Below, one piece after another: positions 1-6,718 of a stretch of DNA of 45,698 nucleotides. The translations under genes and the position numbers were made by a program. Below the pieces are notes generated by a model. The model searched no databases and had not been told where the DNA came from. It saw only the letters and a list, made by a program, of their open reading frames with translations. The DNA lies in NCBI GenBank assembly GCA_015661005.1, contig JACTTX010000007.1, forward strand, positions 1-45,698. The letters are read 5' to 3'. The first letter of the stretch is position 1; each line of letters opens with the position of its first letter. Origin of the DNA: Candidatus Magasanikiibacteriota bacterium (GTDB lineage Bacteria; Patescibacteriota; Patescibacteriia; Magasanikbacterales; JACTTX01).

Positions 1-7
1 GGGTAAG

Positions 8-35
8 ATGAAGCAGTTATTCATAACTGTTTCAT
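8..35. repeat. Short palindrome upstream of the ISNCY-like gene
   Basis: Arms around CAGTTAT/ATAACTG extend to ATGAA/TTCAT with one mismatch and a 2-base centre. Before the IS256-like insertion it lay about 20 bases upstream of the transposase now starting at 1147, so it probably belongs to the leader of that element. No U-run follows, so it is not a clear terminator. Confidence 0.4.
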
Positions 36-60
36 CTATGATATGTATGGGATGATGGAA

Positions 61-1044
61 TCAATTCGGTTGATAATCTGTTCTTTTGCAAACAAATTTC
101 GGATGCGATCGAACGACTGCCGTGGCCCAGCGGATGAGCGATGCCGGAGTTCGGACTTTTCTTACGCCGGCACGGATGGTGTTGCCAAGGGATTCCATGA
201 CGCCGGTTGTGTTCGGGAGATTCCATTCGGGATGCGTGAGGTACAAGTGGAATGCCGGCAACTCGTCGAGGACATTATTCACGATCATGCGGATTTTTCT
301 GGGACATTCTTTTTTCGCCGCACGCTGTTTCAGCCGACGAGTGAGAAAACAGATTCGGGTTGGCGTCTGTGTCCGGAGAAGCGCCCGAATATCCTGGTAT
401 ATCTGTTCTCGCACGGTCCAGCCAGAAATCTGTTTCCGTTTCCCGCGCCGCTTCTCGAGTTCTTTCAGCAGGTGGAAATGACAGCGTTGGTGGCGCCAGC
501 CAAAGCCAATGGCTAATCCTTTGCCTCCGGCAATCCCGTCAGAAACAAGCGCAACGATGCGGTTTTTGATCGATGGGGCAATCGACGTGCCGATCAGTTT
601 TTTCCATGTCTGTACCGATTCTTTGCCCGGTCGAAGGATGGGGTCAAGGATGACTGCCTCATCTCGATCCGTTGGTTTCACCGCCAAAAAATACATCGTC
701 CAGCGCTTCCCTTGGAAGGTGTGCCAGCGGCCATCGATGATGAGGACGAGCCGTTTCCCACGGATGCGCATTGATCGCGGTTTTGAAACGACAGAGGACA
801 ATGCTCCCTGAAATCGTTTCTGAACCGCGGCCAGCGGGAGCGTGCCGCGCGTCAGATGCTTGACCTGAAAATCGTGATCGAAGACGCGCTTCACGTATCG
901 CTCCGTGTGTCGAATCCGTTTCCGACCACGGCGCCTGGGCCGAATCCGAAATGTTTTTTTGCACTGTGTGCACTGCCGGCGCTTGCCACCGGAGCGGCGG
1001 GCGCGCGCCTGACAGCAAGGCGATTTCACATGTACAGTTTTCAT
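61..1044 (-). CDS. IS256/MULE-type DDE transposase
   Basis: A 327-residue transposase of the surrounding IS. The N terminus carries a zinc ribbon (CC at about 9-10, CTQC at about 26-29) followed by an Arg-rich stretch. The DDE catalytic residues are likely the Asp in LIIDGRW (about 104), the Asp in LVSDGIAGG (about 169) and the Glu in GVMESLGNT (about 284), with the CHFH motif between, as in IS256/MULE transposases of the IS1249-like branch. The length is normal for that branch. It appears intact. A 10-bp inverted repeat surrounds its start codon (see separate entry). The subgroup assignment is from motif reading and less certain than the superfamily. Confidence 0.8.
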   Translation of the reverse strand: MKTVHVKSPCCQARARRSGGKRRQCTQCKKTFRIRPRRRGRKRIRHTERYVKRVFDHDFQVKHLTRGTLPLAAVQKRFQGALSSVVSKPRSMRIRGKRLVLIIDGRWHTFQGKRWTMYFLAVKPTDRDEAVILDPILRPGKESVQTWKKLIGTSIAPSIKNRIVALVSDGIAGGKGLAIGFGWRHQRCHFHLLKELEKRRGKRKQISGWTVREQIYQDIRALLRTQTPTRICFLTRRLKQRAAKKECPRKIRMIVNNVLDELPAFHLYLTHPEWNLPNTTGVMESLGNTIRAGVRKVRTPASLIRWATAVVRSHPKFVCKRTDYQPN

Positions 1045-1053
1045 ACATGTGAA
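1025..1053 (-). promoter_or_regulatory. Inverted repeat enclosing the IS transposase start codon
   Basis: The 10-base arms TTCACATGTA and TACATGTGAA are exact reverse complements with 9 bases between them; the AUG begins at the edge of the loop. In the minus-strand transcript this would fold the start region into a hairpin, which could lower transposase translation, or as DNA it could be an operator. Function is inferred. Confidence 0.5.
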
Positions 1054-1146
1054 ACTCTATCAGAAACAGTCGAAATTGTTTGTAAATGAGCGAAAAATTT
1101 AGTTAGCCATCAACCGAATTGATTCCATCATCCCATATGTATCACT

Positions 1147-2436
1147 ATGTCCAGGCCAGAGATAGAAAAATTCGACGTGATCCGACGTCTCATAAGAAAA
1201 GAAATCAACGGCGGCGCCGCCGCAGGACTGCTCCGTCGTTCCACCCGCCAAGTGAGACGACTGAAAGGCAAGGTGATCAAGAAAGGCGCCGCCGGACTCA
1301 TCCATGGCAATCGCGGCAAAGCCGGACACCATCGCGTGCCGGAACAAGAACGAAAAAAGATCGTCGCTCTTTTGAATAAGCGCTACCCTGACTTCGGTCC
1401 GACCTTTGCCGCGGAGAAGCTGAAAGAAACCCATGCCATTGACCGCGACCCCAACACCATCCGCGCGATCATGATCGCCGAAGAGCTATGGAAACCGCGA
1501 TCAAAAAAGAAACCACCGGAACACCGGCAGTGGCGGGAGAGAAAATCTGCCTACGGCGAGATGGAACAGTTTGACGGTTCATACGAGCATTGGCTGGAAG
1601 ATCGGGGAGGAACCGGAGAGCTTTGTTTGCTCGCTTCCATTGACGATGCCACTTCACAAGTGACGCAGGCCGTATTTGAAGATCACGAAGGAGTATTCCC
1701 CGTATTCAGGTTCTGGGATAAATATATTCGTACTCATGGCAAGCCCAGGGCTATTTATCTGGATAAATTCAGCACCTACCACATGAACCATCCTTTTGCC
1801 AAAGACAACCCCGATACGCTTACCCAATTCCAACGCGCTATGCGGGAATTGCATGTGGAAGTGATCCCGGCTAATAGTCCGCAGGCCAAAGGAAGGATTG
1901 AACGACTATTTGAAACCCTGCAAGACCGACTCATCAAAGAGCTACGCTTGGCAAGAGTATCCACCGTAGAAGAGGCCAATGAGTTTCTGAACACATATTT
2001 GCCCAAATTCAATGCTCAATTTTCGGTGGTGCCACGCCTCACCGCCAATCTGCATCAACCGCTTCCTGCCAAAGAACAGACCAAACTAGGTAGCATCTTA
2101 TCCCGACACACCGAGAGGATCATACAAAATGATTTCACCTTTAGTTTTCAAAATCAATGGTACCAATTAACCAAGTGCCAGCCGTTGACTATTTGCAAAA
2201 AGGACAAGGTGGTAGTAGAAGCAAGAACCGACCACACTGTTCACATACGGCTTCGGGGGAAGTATCTGAATTACCGAATCCTTCCGGTTCGTCCCATAAA
2301 GGCAACGCCACCGTGGATTATTGCTAAGACATCCGCACAAGTGAATGCCAGCAAAGTCCATATCCCTCCTGCTAATCACCCTTGGCGGCAAGCAACTAAC
2401 GCGACGGCACTTAAACAATTAACGACCCCCGGCTAG
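1147..2436 (+). CDS. ISNCY (IS1202/ISDol1-like) transposase
   Basis: A 429-residue integrase-core transposase. An N-terminal helix-turn-helix region (about 1-60, including STRQVRRLKGK) is followed by an rve-type DDE core: Asp in EQFDGSYEHW (about 141), Asp in IYLDKFSTY (about 203) and Glu in GRIERLFETLQD (about 257), the last motif being highly typical of the IS1202/ISDol1 group. The frame is uninterrupted. Its promoter/leader is separated from the gene by the IS256-like element that ends a few bases before the ATG, so it may now be silent. The 3' end of the element is probably the repeated AGGACATTTT sequence just downstream; the left end lies before the window or is lost. Confidence 0.82.
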   Translation: MSRPEIEKFDVIRRLIRKEINGGAAAGLLRRSTRQVRRLKGKVIKKGAAGLIHGNRGKAGHHRVPEQERKKIVALLNKRYPDFGPTFAAEKLKETHAIDRDPNTIRAIMIAEELWKPRSKKKPPEHRQWRERKSAYGEMEQFDGSYEHWLEDRGGTGELCLLASIDDATSQVTQAVFEDHEGVFPVFRFWDKYIRTHGKPRAIYLDKFSTYHMNHPFAKDNPDTLTQFQRAMRELHVEVIPANSPQAKGRIERLFETLQDRLIKELRLARVSTVEEANEFLNTYLPKFNAQFSVVPRLTANLHQPLPAKEQTKLGSILSRHTERIIQNDFTFSFQNQWYQLTKCQPLTICKKDKVVVEARTDHTVHIRLRGKYLNYRILPVRPIKATPPWIIAKTSAQVNASKVHIPPANHPWRQATNATALKQLTTPG

Positions 2437-2486
2437 GACATTTTGATTTCCCGCAAACTAGGACATTTTAATTTCCGTTTGACAGC
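2433..2486 (+). repeat. Probable right end of the ISNCY-like element with a repeated AGGACATTTT motif
   Basis: Two near-identical copies of AGGACATTTT(G/A)ATTTCC (2435-2451 and 2461-2477) directly follow the transposase stop, then TTTGACAG. Such repeated sequences are commonly transposase-binding ends. The matching left end is not visible upstream of 1147, so the element is left-truncated or extends beyond the window start. Confidence 0.45.
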
Positions 2487-2501
2487 CCTGTCCCACGCCC
2501 T

Positions 2502-2529
2502 TGTGCAACAGGGGATTGGATGGTAGAAT
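2502..2529 (+). promoter_or_regulatory. Candidate promoter for tRNA-Asn
   Basis: TTGTGC (2502-2507), a 16-base spacer and TAGAAT (2524-2529) lie 9 bases before the first tRNA nucleotide. The -35 is weak; the -10 position fits transcription starting near the tRNA 5' end. Confidence 0.4.
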
Positions 2530-2538
2530 TATTGGCAT

Positions 2539-2962
2539 TCCGAGGTAGCTCAGCGGTAGAGCAGGTGGCTGTGAAATAATTTCGAAATATGGGGGAACGA
2601 AGAAGTTACGCATCAAGAGCGGAGTACATAAAGGCGGCTGTTGCCAAACGACGCCGCCGTTTAAAAGAAATGGCCGCTCAATTTGCCATCGTGAAATACA
2701 TGCCGGAATAATCGCAGCGCCGCGTAGCAATGCGCGATGTAAAACCGGGTGAAATCGGGGAAACCCTCAAGGGCAATCCCGAGCCAAACCATGAAGGGCC
2801 GTGGTTTCATGGAAGGTGTAGAGACTAGCGAGTGAGTCCCAACAATAATCTCGCGCGAGCGCCCGGCCTCCCTCGTGGAGGATGAGATAGTCCATCCCAG
2901 TTGGTAACAGCTGGATAAATGTAACCACTTGGTCGTGGGTTCGAATCCCACCCTCGGAGCCA
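2539..2962 (+). tRNA. tRNA-Asn(GUU) interrupted by a group I intron
   Basis: The exons are 2539-2572 and 2922-2962 and give a 75-nt tRNA with encoded CCA (2960-2962). Acceptor arms TCCGAGG/CCTCGGA pair fully; D stem GCTC/GAGC, T stem GTGGG/CCCAC and anticodon stem GGTGG/CCACT (one wobble) all form. Splicing after U2572 and after G2921 yields the 7-nt loop CTGTTAA, anticodon GUU (Asn). The intron therefore sits between anticodon positions 35 and 36. Without splicing the 5' part misleadingly reads GTG (His). The gene sits between IS elements and the inverted-repeat island. Confidence 0.92.
2573..2921 (+). ncRNA. Group I self-splicing intron in tRNA-Asn
   Basis: A 349-nt intron without a homing endonuclease gene. 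The 5' exon ends in U and the intron ends in G, as group I chemistry requires. The core shows a P4-P6-like segment (about 2748-2785: AATCGGGG, GGGCAA, CCCGAGCC) and P7 arms GACTA (2823-2827) and TAGTC (2888-2892), the guanosine-binding region. Group I introns in bacterial tRNA anticodon loops are known (Leu, Arg, Ile, fMet), and introns are frequent in CPR bacteria. The exact P1/IGS pairing was not resolved by eye. Confidence 0.85.
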
Positions 2963-3003
2963 TCAAAAAAATCTGTCAGCGACAGATTTTTTTGATGGCT
3001 CCC
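2957..3003. terminator. Long palindromic terminator after tRNA-Asn
   Basis: A perfect 22-bp palindrome with a 3-base loop (AGC). The inner arms AAAAAAATCTGTC/GACAGATTTTTTT give U-runs in both directions, so it can terminate transcription from either side. The outer arms are the tRNA 3' end GGAGCCATC and its reverse complement. The right arm overlaps the start of the 198-bp inverted repeat. Confidence 0.75.
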
Positions 3004-3186
3004 GAATTAAAACCCTCTCAAACTTTTGACATTATTTTACCAAACCTAATCCACAAATCCAAAAAGCGAAATCTGCACTAATTGCCCGCCGCCACAGGCG
3101 GCGGGCAAAACCCATTGGCTCGCGGGCAAAAAATTTTCTTCCCCTTGAACCCCTCCATTTTTTGCCCGCTCGCTGAAAATATCAGG
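2989..3186 (+). repeat. Left copy of the 198-bp island inverted repeat
   Basis: Matches the reverse complement of 5638-5835 over 198 bases with three visible mismatches. It contains its own strong palindrome GCCCGCCGCC-ACA-GGCGGCGGGC (about 3084-3107) and a second nested pair GCGGGCAAAAAA/TTTTTTGCCCGC. It begins within the tRNA-Asn terminator. No coding function is evident; the two copies may be termini of a mobile unit or a dispersed repeat. Confidence 0.9.
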
Positions 3187-3226
3187 CGCATTGCCAAAGA
3201 TATTCAATACTCCTCAGTTAATCTTT

Positions 3227-3946
3227 CTAATTTTTTAGAATCCACTTTCGGGGCAATGGCCCTCCAGATGTCTCATAGATATACTTTACTAATTTAGAAA
3301 GAATTACCTTTCTTTTTTGTATATTTCCCTCCTTATAAAAATTTTCTATACGGTCTGCAAATTTTTTATCTAACTTCCTCAATTGTATCATTGTTTCGTT
3401 TGGTTGCCCTAAAAATTTCCCATTTAACTTGAGAAATAACTCTATTATATTATTCACCAATAAGTGGCTATCTAAACCAAAAGCCAAATAGTCTCTTTTC
3501 TGTATGTCGCGCTGAACTTCTCCCCAAAAATCATCAATGGAGTATTTATGCATTAAAACCTCACTATTTTTATACTTAGTTTTCAACTTCAGAATGTTTT
3601 TAGCAATAGTTTGAATCTTTTCTAAATTCCGTTGTCTTTGGAAAAGAATTCTGCCATAGGCCAGCATATGGGAAGTAATCCTACGCAAATTATTTCTGTC
3701 TTCTTTAAGATATTCTTTCGCCTCTTTTATTGTATTCAAAATAATATCAACACGAACACCATTTTTTACAAAATTATTTCTGGAAAATTTGCCTCTTTTA
3801 TTTAACAGAATATATATGTCAACATCGGAATACTTATCAAATTTATTTCTTGCCACAGATCCGAATAGCAAAATACCTAAGACATTTTTATCTCGTTTGT
3901 ATTGTTCTATCAAATCATTGCAAATTTTTTGGATAGACTTTTCCAT
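3227..3946 (-). CDS. MNT-type nucleotidyltransferase with C-terminal helical domain
   Basis: A 239-residue protein. The N-terminal region (about 20-70) carries the polymerase-beta-like nucleotidyltransferase signature GSVARNKFDKYSDVDIYIL: the GS motif plus SDVD, with a third acidic residue in VRVDIIL (about 67). The remainder (about 110-225) is an all-helical region resembling the KNTase-C/HEPN-like domains fused to such enzymes in toxin-antitoxin modules and antibiotic adenylyltransferases. The gene is much more AT-rich, with AAA/ATT/TTA codons, than its neighbours, which suggests transfer. Its ATG follows directly after the U-tract of the upstream operon's terminator and no Shine-Dalgarno is visible. 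Substrate unknown. Confidence 0.72.
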   Translation of the reverse strand: MEKSIQKICNDLIEQYKRDKNVLGILLFGSVARNKFDKYSDVDIYILLNKRGKFSRNNFVKNGVRVDIILNTIKEAKEYLKEDRNNLRRITSHMLAYGRILFQRQRNLEKIQTIAKNILKLKTKYKNSEVLMHKYSIDDFWGEVQRDIQKRDYLAFGLDSHLLVNNIIELFLKLNGKFLGQPNETMIQLRKLDKKFADRIENFYKEGNIQKRKVILSKLVKYIYETSGGPLPRKWILKN

Positions 3947-3957
3947 AAAAATAAAAT

Positions 3958-3993
3958 GGGGCTAAGGTAAGTGTATCACTTTTCCTTAGCCCC
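3958..3993 (-). terminator. Rho-independent terminator of the maturase/peptide operon
   Basis: On the minus strand GGGGCTAAGG and CCTTAGCCCC form a 10-bp stem followed by ATTTTATTTTT. It lies 16 bases past the stop codon of the small peptide and just before the nucleotidyltransferase ATG. Confidence 0.8.
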
Positions 3994-4008
3994 GTGAAGT
4001 TGCCACGT

Positions 4009-4110
4009 TTAGTGGCAGTTACTGGGACGCTGACAGGTGCAGAGCACCTTCAGCTTCGGCAACGGCTTGACCTTGAGGGCTGGCCGCTGCTTGAGCTGTG
4101 CCTTCTGCAT
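4009..4110 (-). CDS. Putative Cys-containing RiPP precursor peptide (33 aa)
   Basis: A 33-codon ORF beginning 5 bases after the maturase stop, with a strong Shine-Dalgarno (AGGAGG, 8 bases before ATG) formed by the last codons of the maturase gene, so the two are translationally coupled. The peptide has a basic, Pro/Lys/Leu-rich N-terminal part (about 1-22) and a compact C terminus CTCQRPSNCH with three cysteines (24, 26, 32). A short basic leader, a Cys-rich core and an adjacent SPASM radical SAM enzyme are the hallmarks of radical-SAM-modified peptides such as sactipeptides and ranthipeptides. A terminator follows directly. I do not recognise the family, and no protease or exporter is adjacent; function is inferred from context. 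Confidence 0.7.
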   Translation of the reverse strand: MQKAQLKQRPALKVKPLPKLKVLCTCQRPSNCH

Positions 4111-4115
4111 AGCAT

Positions 4116-5555
4116 TCACCTCCTTTCTGTTGCAGGTTGGAGAAGTTCCGGCTCTGATGCCGTCGCTTCTCGCAGTTGTTCTCGGAGAATCTCTTGGGTC
4201 ATGCGGCGGTAGAAATCGCACATTCGTTCGATCTTGGTGGTTTTCGTCGCCCGAGCGAACTCTTGCGTGATATTGCAACCACCGCCGCACTGTCCTTCGA
4301 TCATGCACCCTTTGCACATTTCCATCACTTCGGTAAGATGGTCTCTTACGAAACGATGGTAGGCAGTGCCGGGCGCATGAAACGATTGGATTTCCGAGAG
4401 ACTCCCGAGTTGGGTCGTGCTGTAGCCGCATCCATAGATGTTTCCGGACGGGCCTACGCACATGCTGTTGCCGCGGACTGCGCCGCAGAACGCGACGCGG
4501 CTTTCGAGCGTTGATTCGTTAAGATTCTCGGCTGGCCGTGACCAGAAGCCGGGAACATCAACACCTCGTGTCGCCGCGTAGCGCCGAATTCGCATCAGCT
4601 TTGCGACGATATCCTCAATCGGAATTTCCACCATATCGACAACGTCGATATCAATCCTGACGTTCTTCATGCCGCGGGCTACTGCCCAGTCGACAATAGA
4701 CTCGTCAAGTTCGTGAAAATTCTTTTCGGTAATTGTCACCGCAACGCCATCGAGCGGATATCCCGCTTGAGCCAGCGCTTCGAATCCGCGCATGATCTGA
4801 GAGAATGTGCCGCTTCCCGATTTCGTCAGTCGGACGCGATCATTTCCCTCGCGCAAGCCGTCGAGACTAGAAGCGATCTCGACGCTATGTTCTTTGAGAA
4901 TCGCGGCGATCTCTGGCGTGATGAGTGACGCATTCGTGTTGATCGAGAAGCGGAACTCAAATTCCGAGCTGTAGGTAGCACGGCAGTACTCAAGCGCTTG
5001 CTTGATAACCGGCCATGCCAACAGCGGTTCGCCTCCGCCAAAGTTGATCTCGGCGACACGCTTTCCATGCCCACGAAGAATCTCGAGATACCGATCCACT
5101 GTTCCCATGGCTGTATCGAACCGCATGAACTTCTTGGGGTTGTTGATGCGGTCAGAAGTTTCCAAGTTGTTGAAGTGGATGCAGTAGGTACAACGGAAGT
5201 TGCACGCCTCACTCATGATGAGTTCGAGATAATTGATCAGCGAGCCGCTGACGATTTCCGCCTCGCGCGTCCGCATTTTTTCTTCGAGGAACGCTCGGTC
5301 GTCAAAATCTTCTAGGACGAGGAAGTAACATCGAAGGAATTCCTCGATTGCTTCTCGATCCTCGCTCGTCAGCTCATTGCCGAGTTGCGAACAGATCGTC
5401 TTCGGCGTTGAGAAAAATTCAAGGAATTCGAGCGTCTCGACAGGAACGATTTTGGGATAACCGAACAACGAATGCCAGATTACCGCAGAGTCGCCGTTTT
5501 GGACGACCCGCACGAACGGCGACTTCACGTAGGCGACATTAAGGTTAAGTGCCAT
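4116..5555 (-). CDS. Radical SAM/SPASM peptide maturase
   Basis: A 479-residue enzyme. Residues about 1-105 form an N-terminal region of the kind that may bind leader peptides. The radical SAM core follows, with the 4Fe-4S motif CNFRCTYC (Cys 118, 122, 125) and GGGEP (173-177) for SAM binding. The C-terminal SPASM domain has eight Cys (357, 366, 376, 414, 417, 423, 427, 446) in the CX9GX4C ... CX2CX5CX3C ... C arrangement that holds two auxiliary clusters. SPASM enzymes modify peptides (PqqE, sactisynthases) or sulfatases (anSME); no sulfatase is near, while a 33-residue Cys peptide follows at once. Start: ATG with AAGGAG 6 bases upstream. Codon use and GC content differ strongly from the neighbouring nucleotidyltransferase. 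Confidence 0.85.
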   Translation of the reverse strand: MALNLNVAYVKSPFVRVVQNGDSAVIWHSLFGYPKIVPVETLEFLEFFSTPKTICSQLGNELTSEDREAIEEFLRCYFLVLEDFDDRAFLEEKMRTREAEIVSGSLINYLELIMSEACNFRCTYCIHFNNLETSDRINNPKKFMRFDTAMGTVDRYLEILRGHGKRVAEINFGGGEPLLAWPVIKQALEYCRATYSSEFEFRFSINTNASLITPEIAAILKEHSVEIASSLDGLREGNDRVRLTKSGSGTFSQIMRGFEALAQAGYPLDGVAVTITEKNFHELDESIVDWAVARGMKNVRIDIDVVDMVEIPIEDIVAKLMRIRRYAATRGVDVPGFWSRPAENLNESTLESRVAFCGAVRGNSMCVGPSGNIYGCGYSTTQLGSLSEIQSFHAPGTAYHRFVRDHLTEVMEMCKGCMIEGQCGGGCNITQEFARATKTTKIERMCDFYRRMTQEILREQLREATASEPELLQPATERR

Positions 5556-5604
5556 TGCAGGCTCCTTTCTGTGTTTGGTTTTGAATGTACTAACTCTGTT
5601 TTTG

Positions 5605-5633
5605 AATCTATCATGATTTCATTATTTTTGTAA
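5605..5633 (-). promoter_or_regulatory. Candidate promoter of the maturase/peptide operon
   Basis: On the minus strand TTACAA (5628-5633), a 17-base spacer and TAGATT (5605-5610) sit about 50 bases upstream of the maturase ATG, just inside the right inverted repeat. The boxes are imperfect but the spacing is ideal. Confidence 0.45.
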
Positions 5634-5637
5634 TTCC

Positions 5638-5835
5638 CCTGATATTTTCGGCGAGCGGGCAAAAAATGGAGGGGTTCAAGGGGAGGAAAATTTTTTGCCC
5701 GCGAGCCAATGGGTTTTGCCCGCCGCCTGTGGCGGCGGGCAATTAGTGCAGATTTCGCTTTTTGAATTTGTGGATTAGGTTTGGTAAAATAATGTCAAAA
5801 GTTTGAGAGGGTTTTAATTCGGGAGCCATCAAAAA
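5638..5835 (-). repeat. Right copy of the 198-bp island inverted repeat
   Basis: Reverse complement of 2989-3186 with three mismatches. Its outer end GGAGCCATCAAAAA (5822-5835) repeats, in direct orientation, the tRNA-Asn 3' end and following bases (2957-2970), a 14-bp att-like direct repeat bracketing the island. The promoter of the next gene starts just outside it. Confidence 0.9.
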
Positions 5836-5854
5836 GGCCCCCCGGCGCTTCCAG

Positions 5855-5863
5855 TGCTATAAT
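5855..5863 (+). promoter_or_regulatory. Extended -10 promoter giving a leaderless start
   Basis: TGC-TATAAT (TGN plus a perfect -10, 5858-5863) lies 6 bases before the ATG at 5870, which places the expected transcription start at or next to the A of the start codon. There is no good -35, consistent with an extended -10 promoter. Confidence 0.6.
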
Positions 5864-5869
5864 ATCAGA

Positions 5870-6715
5870 ATGGCCATCTCTGTCTTGAAACGCCGTGTCA
5901 ACATAAAGTATTTCATGGTGGCGTATCTGGGCGCGTTTTTAGTTTATTCCTCGTTTGCCTTGGGTCATCCGGAACGTTTACGGGGGAGTATTTTTATAAT
6001 CGCGCTTTACAGCTTCTTTGATTTACTTTGGACGTATCTTCGGGAAAGAGTGTGGTATCTGCCAACGTCATCCTGGATTTCCGGACTGATTTTATCATTG
6101 GTGGCCATTCCGGCGCCGTCATTTTTTTTAATTTTTTTGTTGCCGTTTTTAGCCGTGGCTTCTAAGCATCTTCTGTATTTTGGCAAGACGCGGCATATCT
6201 TTAATCCGGCGGCTTTTGCCATGGGCGCCTTGGCTTTTTTCACACCGACAATTTCTTGGTGGGGCGCATCGTGGGGTAACACGCCACTCATTATTATTGC
6301 CGCGGCGGCAATTTTTATTCTTTGGCGTCAAGACCGCCTTAGCGTCGCCGTTCCTTTTTTAATTTCCTACGCGATTTTTCTGGCGGCGTTCTTTCTTTGG
6401 AATGGTCTTCCATTCACTGAACTTTTTATGAACTTGCGGCCGTTGATTATTGACGGCGCGATTATTTTCTTTGCCACGGTGATATTGATTGAGCCGGTGA
6501 CATCTTCCTTTCCCACAGGCGGCGCGCGTATCTTTTATGGAGCGCTTGTCGGTTTTTTTAGCGTCGTGCTATCATACGTTGGTCAGATAAGCGTGATGCG
6601 TGAATGGCCGATTATGATTGGCGACCCTTTGATTTACGGGTTGCTCCTCGGCAATCTTTTATGCAGTTTATTATTTCTTAAATCAAAACCAAAATTGGTT
6701 TCTAATAACCCTTAA
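5870..6715 (+). CDS. RnfD/NqrB-like integral membrane protein
   Basis: A 281-residue polytopic protein with about eight or nine hydrophobic segments from residue 15 to 270. The middle part KHLLYFGKTRHIFNPAAFAM (about 98-117) and the later EPVTSSFPTGG (about 206) resemble the conserved loops of RnfD/NqrB, the FMN-carrying membrane subunits of ion-pumping ferredoxin/NADH oxidoreductases. None of the other Rnf subunits is next to it; the following genes are a cupredoxin and a Rieske protein, so it may be an orphan electron-transfer membrane subunit. Transcription probably starts at the ATG itself. Covalent FMN attachment is not verifiable by eye. Confidence 0.6.
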   Translation: MAISVLKRRVNIKYFMVAYLGAFLVYSSFALGHPERLRGSIFIIALYSFFDLLWTYLRERVWYLPTSSWISGLILSLVAIPAPSFFLIFLLPFLAVASKHLLYFGKTRHIFNPAAFAMGALAFFTPTISWWGASWGNTPLIIIAAAAIFILWRQDRLSVAVPFLISYAIFLAAFFLWNGLPFTELFMNLRPLIIDGAIIFFATVILIEPVTSSFPTGGARIFYGALVGFFSVVLSYVGQISVMREWPIMIGDPLIYGLLLGNLLCSLLFLKSKPKLVSNNP

Positions 6716-6718
6716 ACT

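Larger units (their letters stand above)
49..1134 (-). mobile_element. IS256-like insertion sequence, complete
   Basis: A 1086-bp element whose two ends are perfect 26-bp inverted repeats (49-74 and 1109-1134, starting GGGATGATGGAATC). It is flanked by an 8-bp direct repeat ATATGTAT (41-48 and 1135-1142), the target duplication size usual for the IS256 family. It carries one transposase gene on the minus strand whose stop codon lies inside the left repeat. Removing the element and one repeat copy restores a continuous sequence leading into the transposase start at 1147, so it inserted immediately upstream of another IS transposase. Perfect ends suggest a recent insertion. Confidence 0.88.

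Noticed and set aside
32-1089. Plus-strand ORFs across the IS256-like element
   Set aside because: They are antisense to the transposase and lack any domain signature.
2539-2576. tRNA-His(GTG) reading of the tRNA 5' half
   Set aside because: GTG appears only if the intron start is read as part of the anticodon loop; joining exons at U2572 and 2922 gives a perfect tRNA-Asn(GUU).
3040-3120. Coding potential of the GC-rich repeat region (a 71-codon plus-strand frame at 3082)
   Set aside because: It is built from the inverted repeat palindromes and runs antisense into the nucleotidyltransferase gene end, with no start signal.
4111-4461. Longer version of the peptide ORF extending upstream to 4461
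   Set aside because: The upstream part is an alternate frame of the maturase gene; the Shine-Dalgarno and ATG at 4110 define the short peptide.
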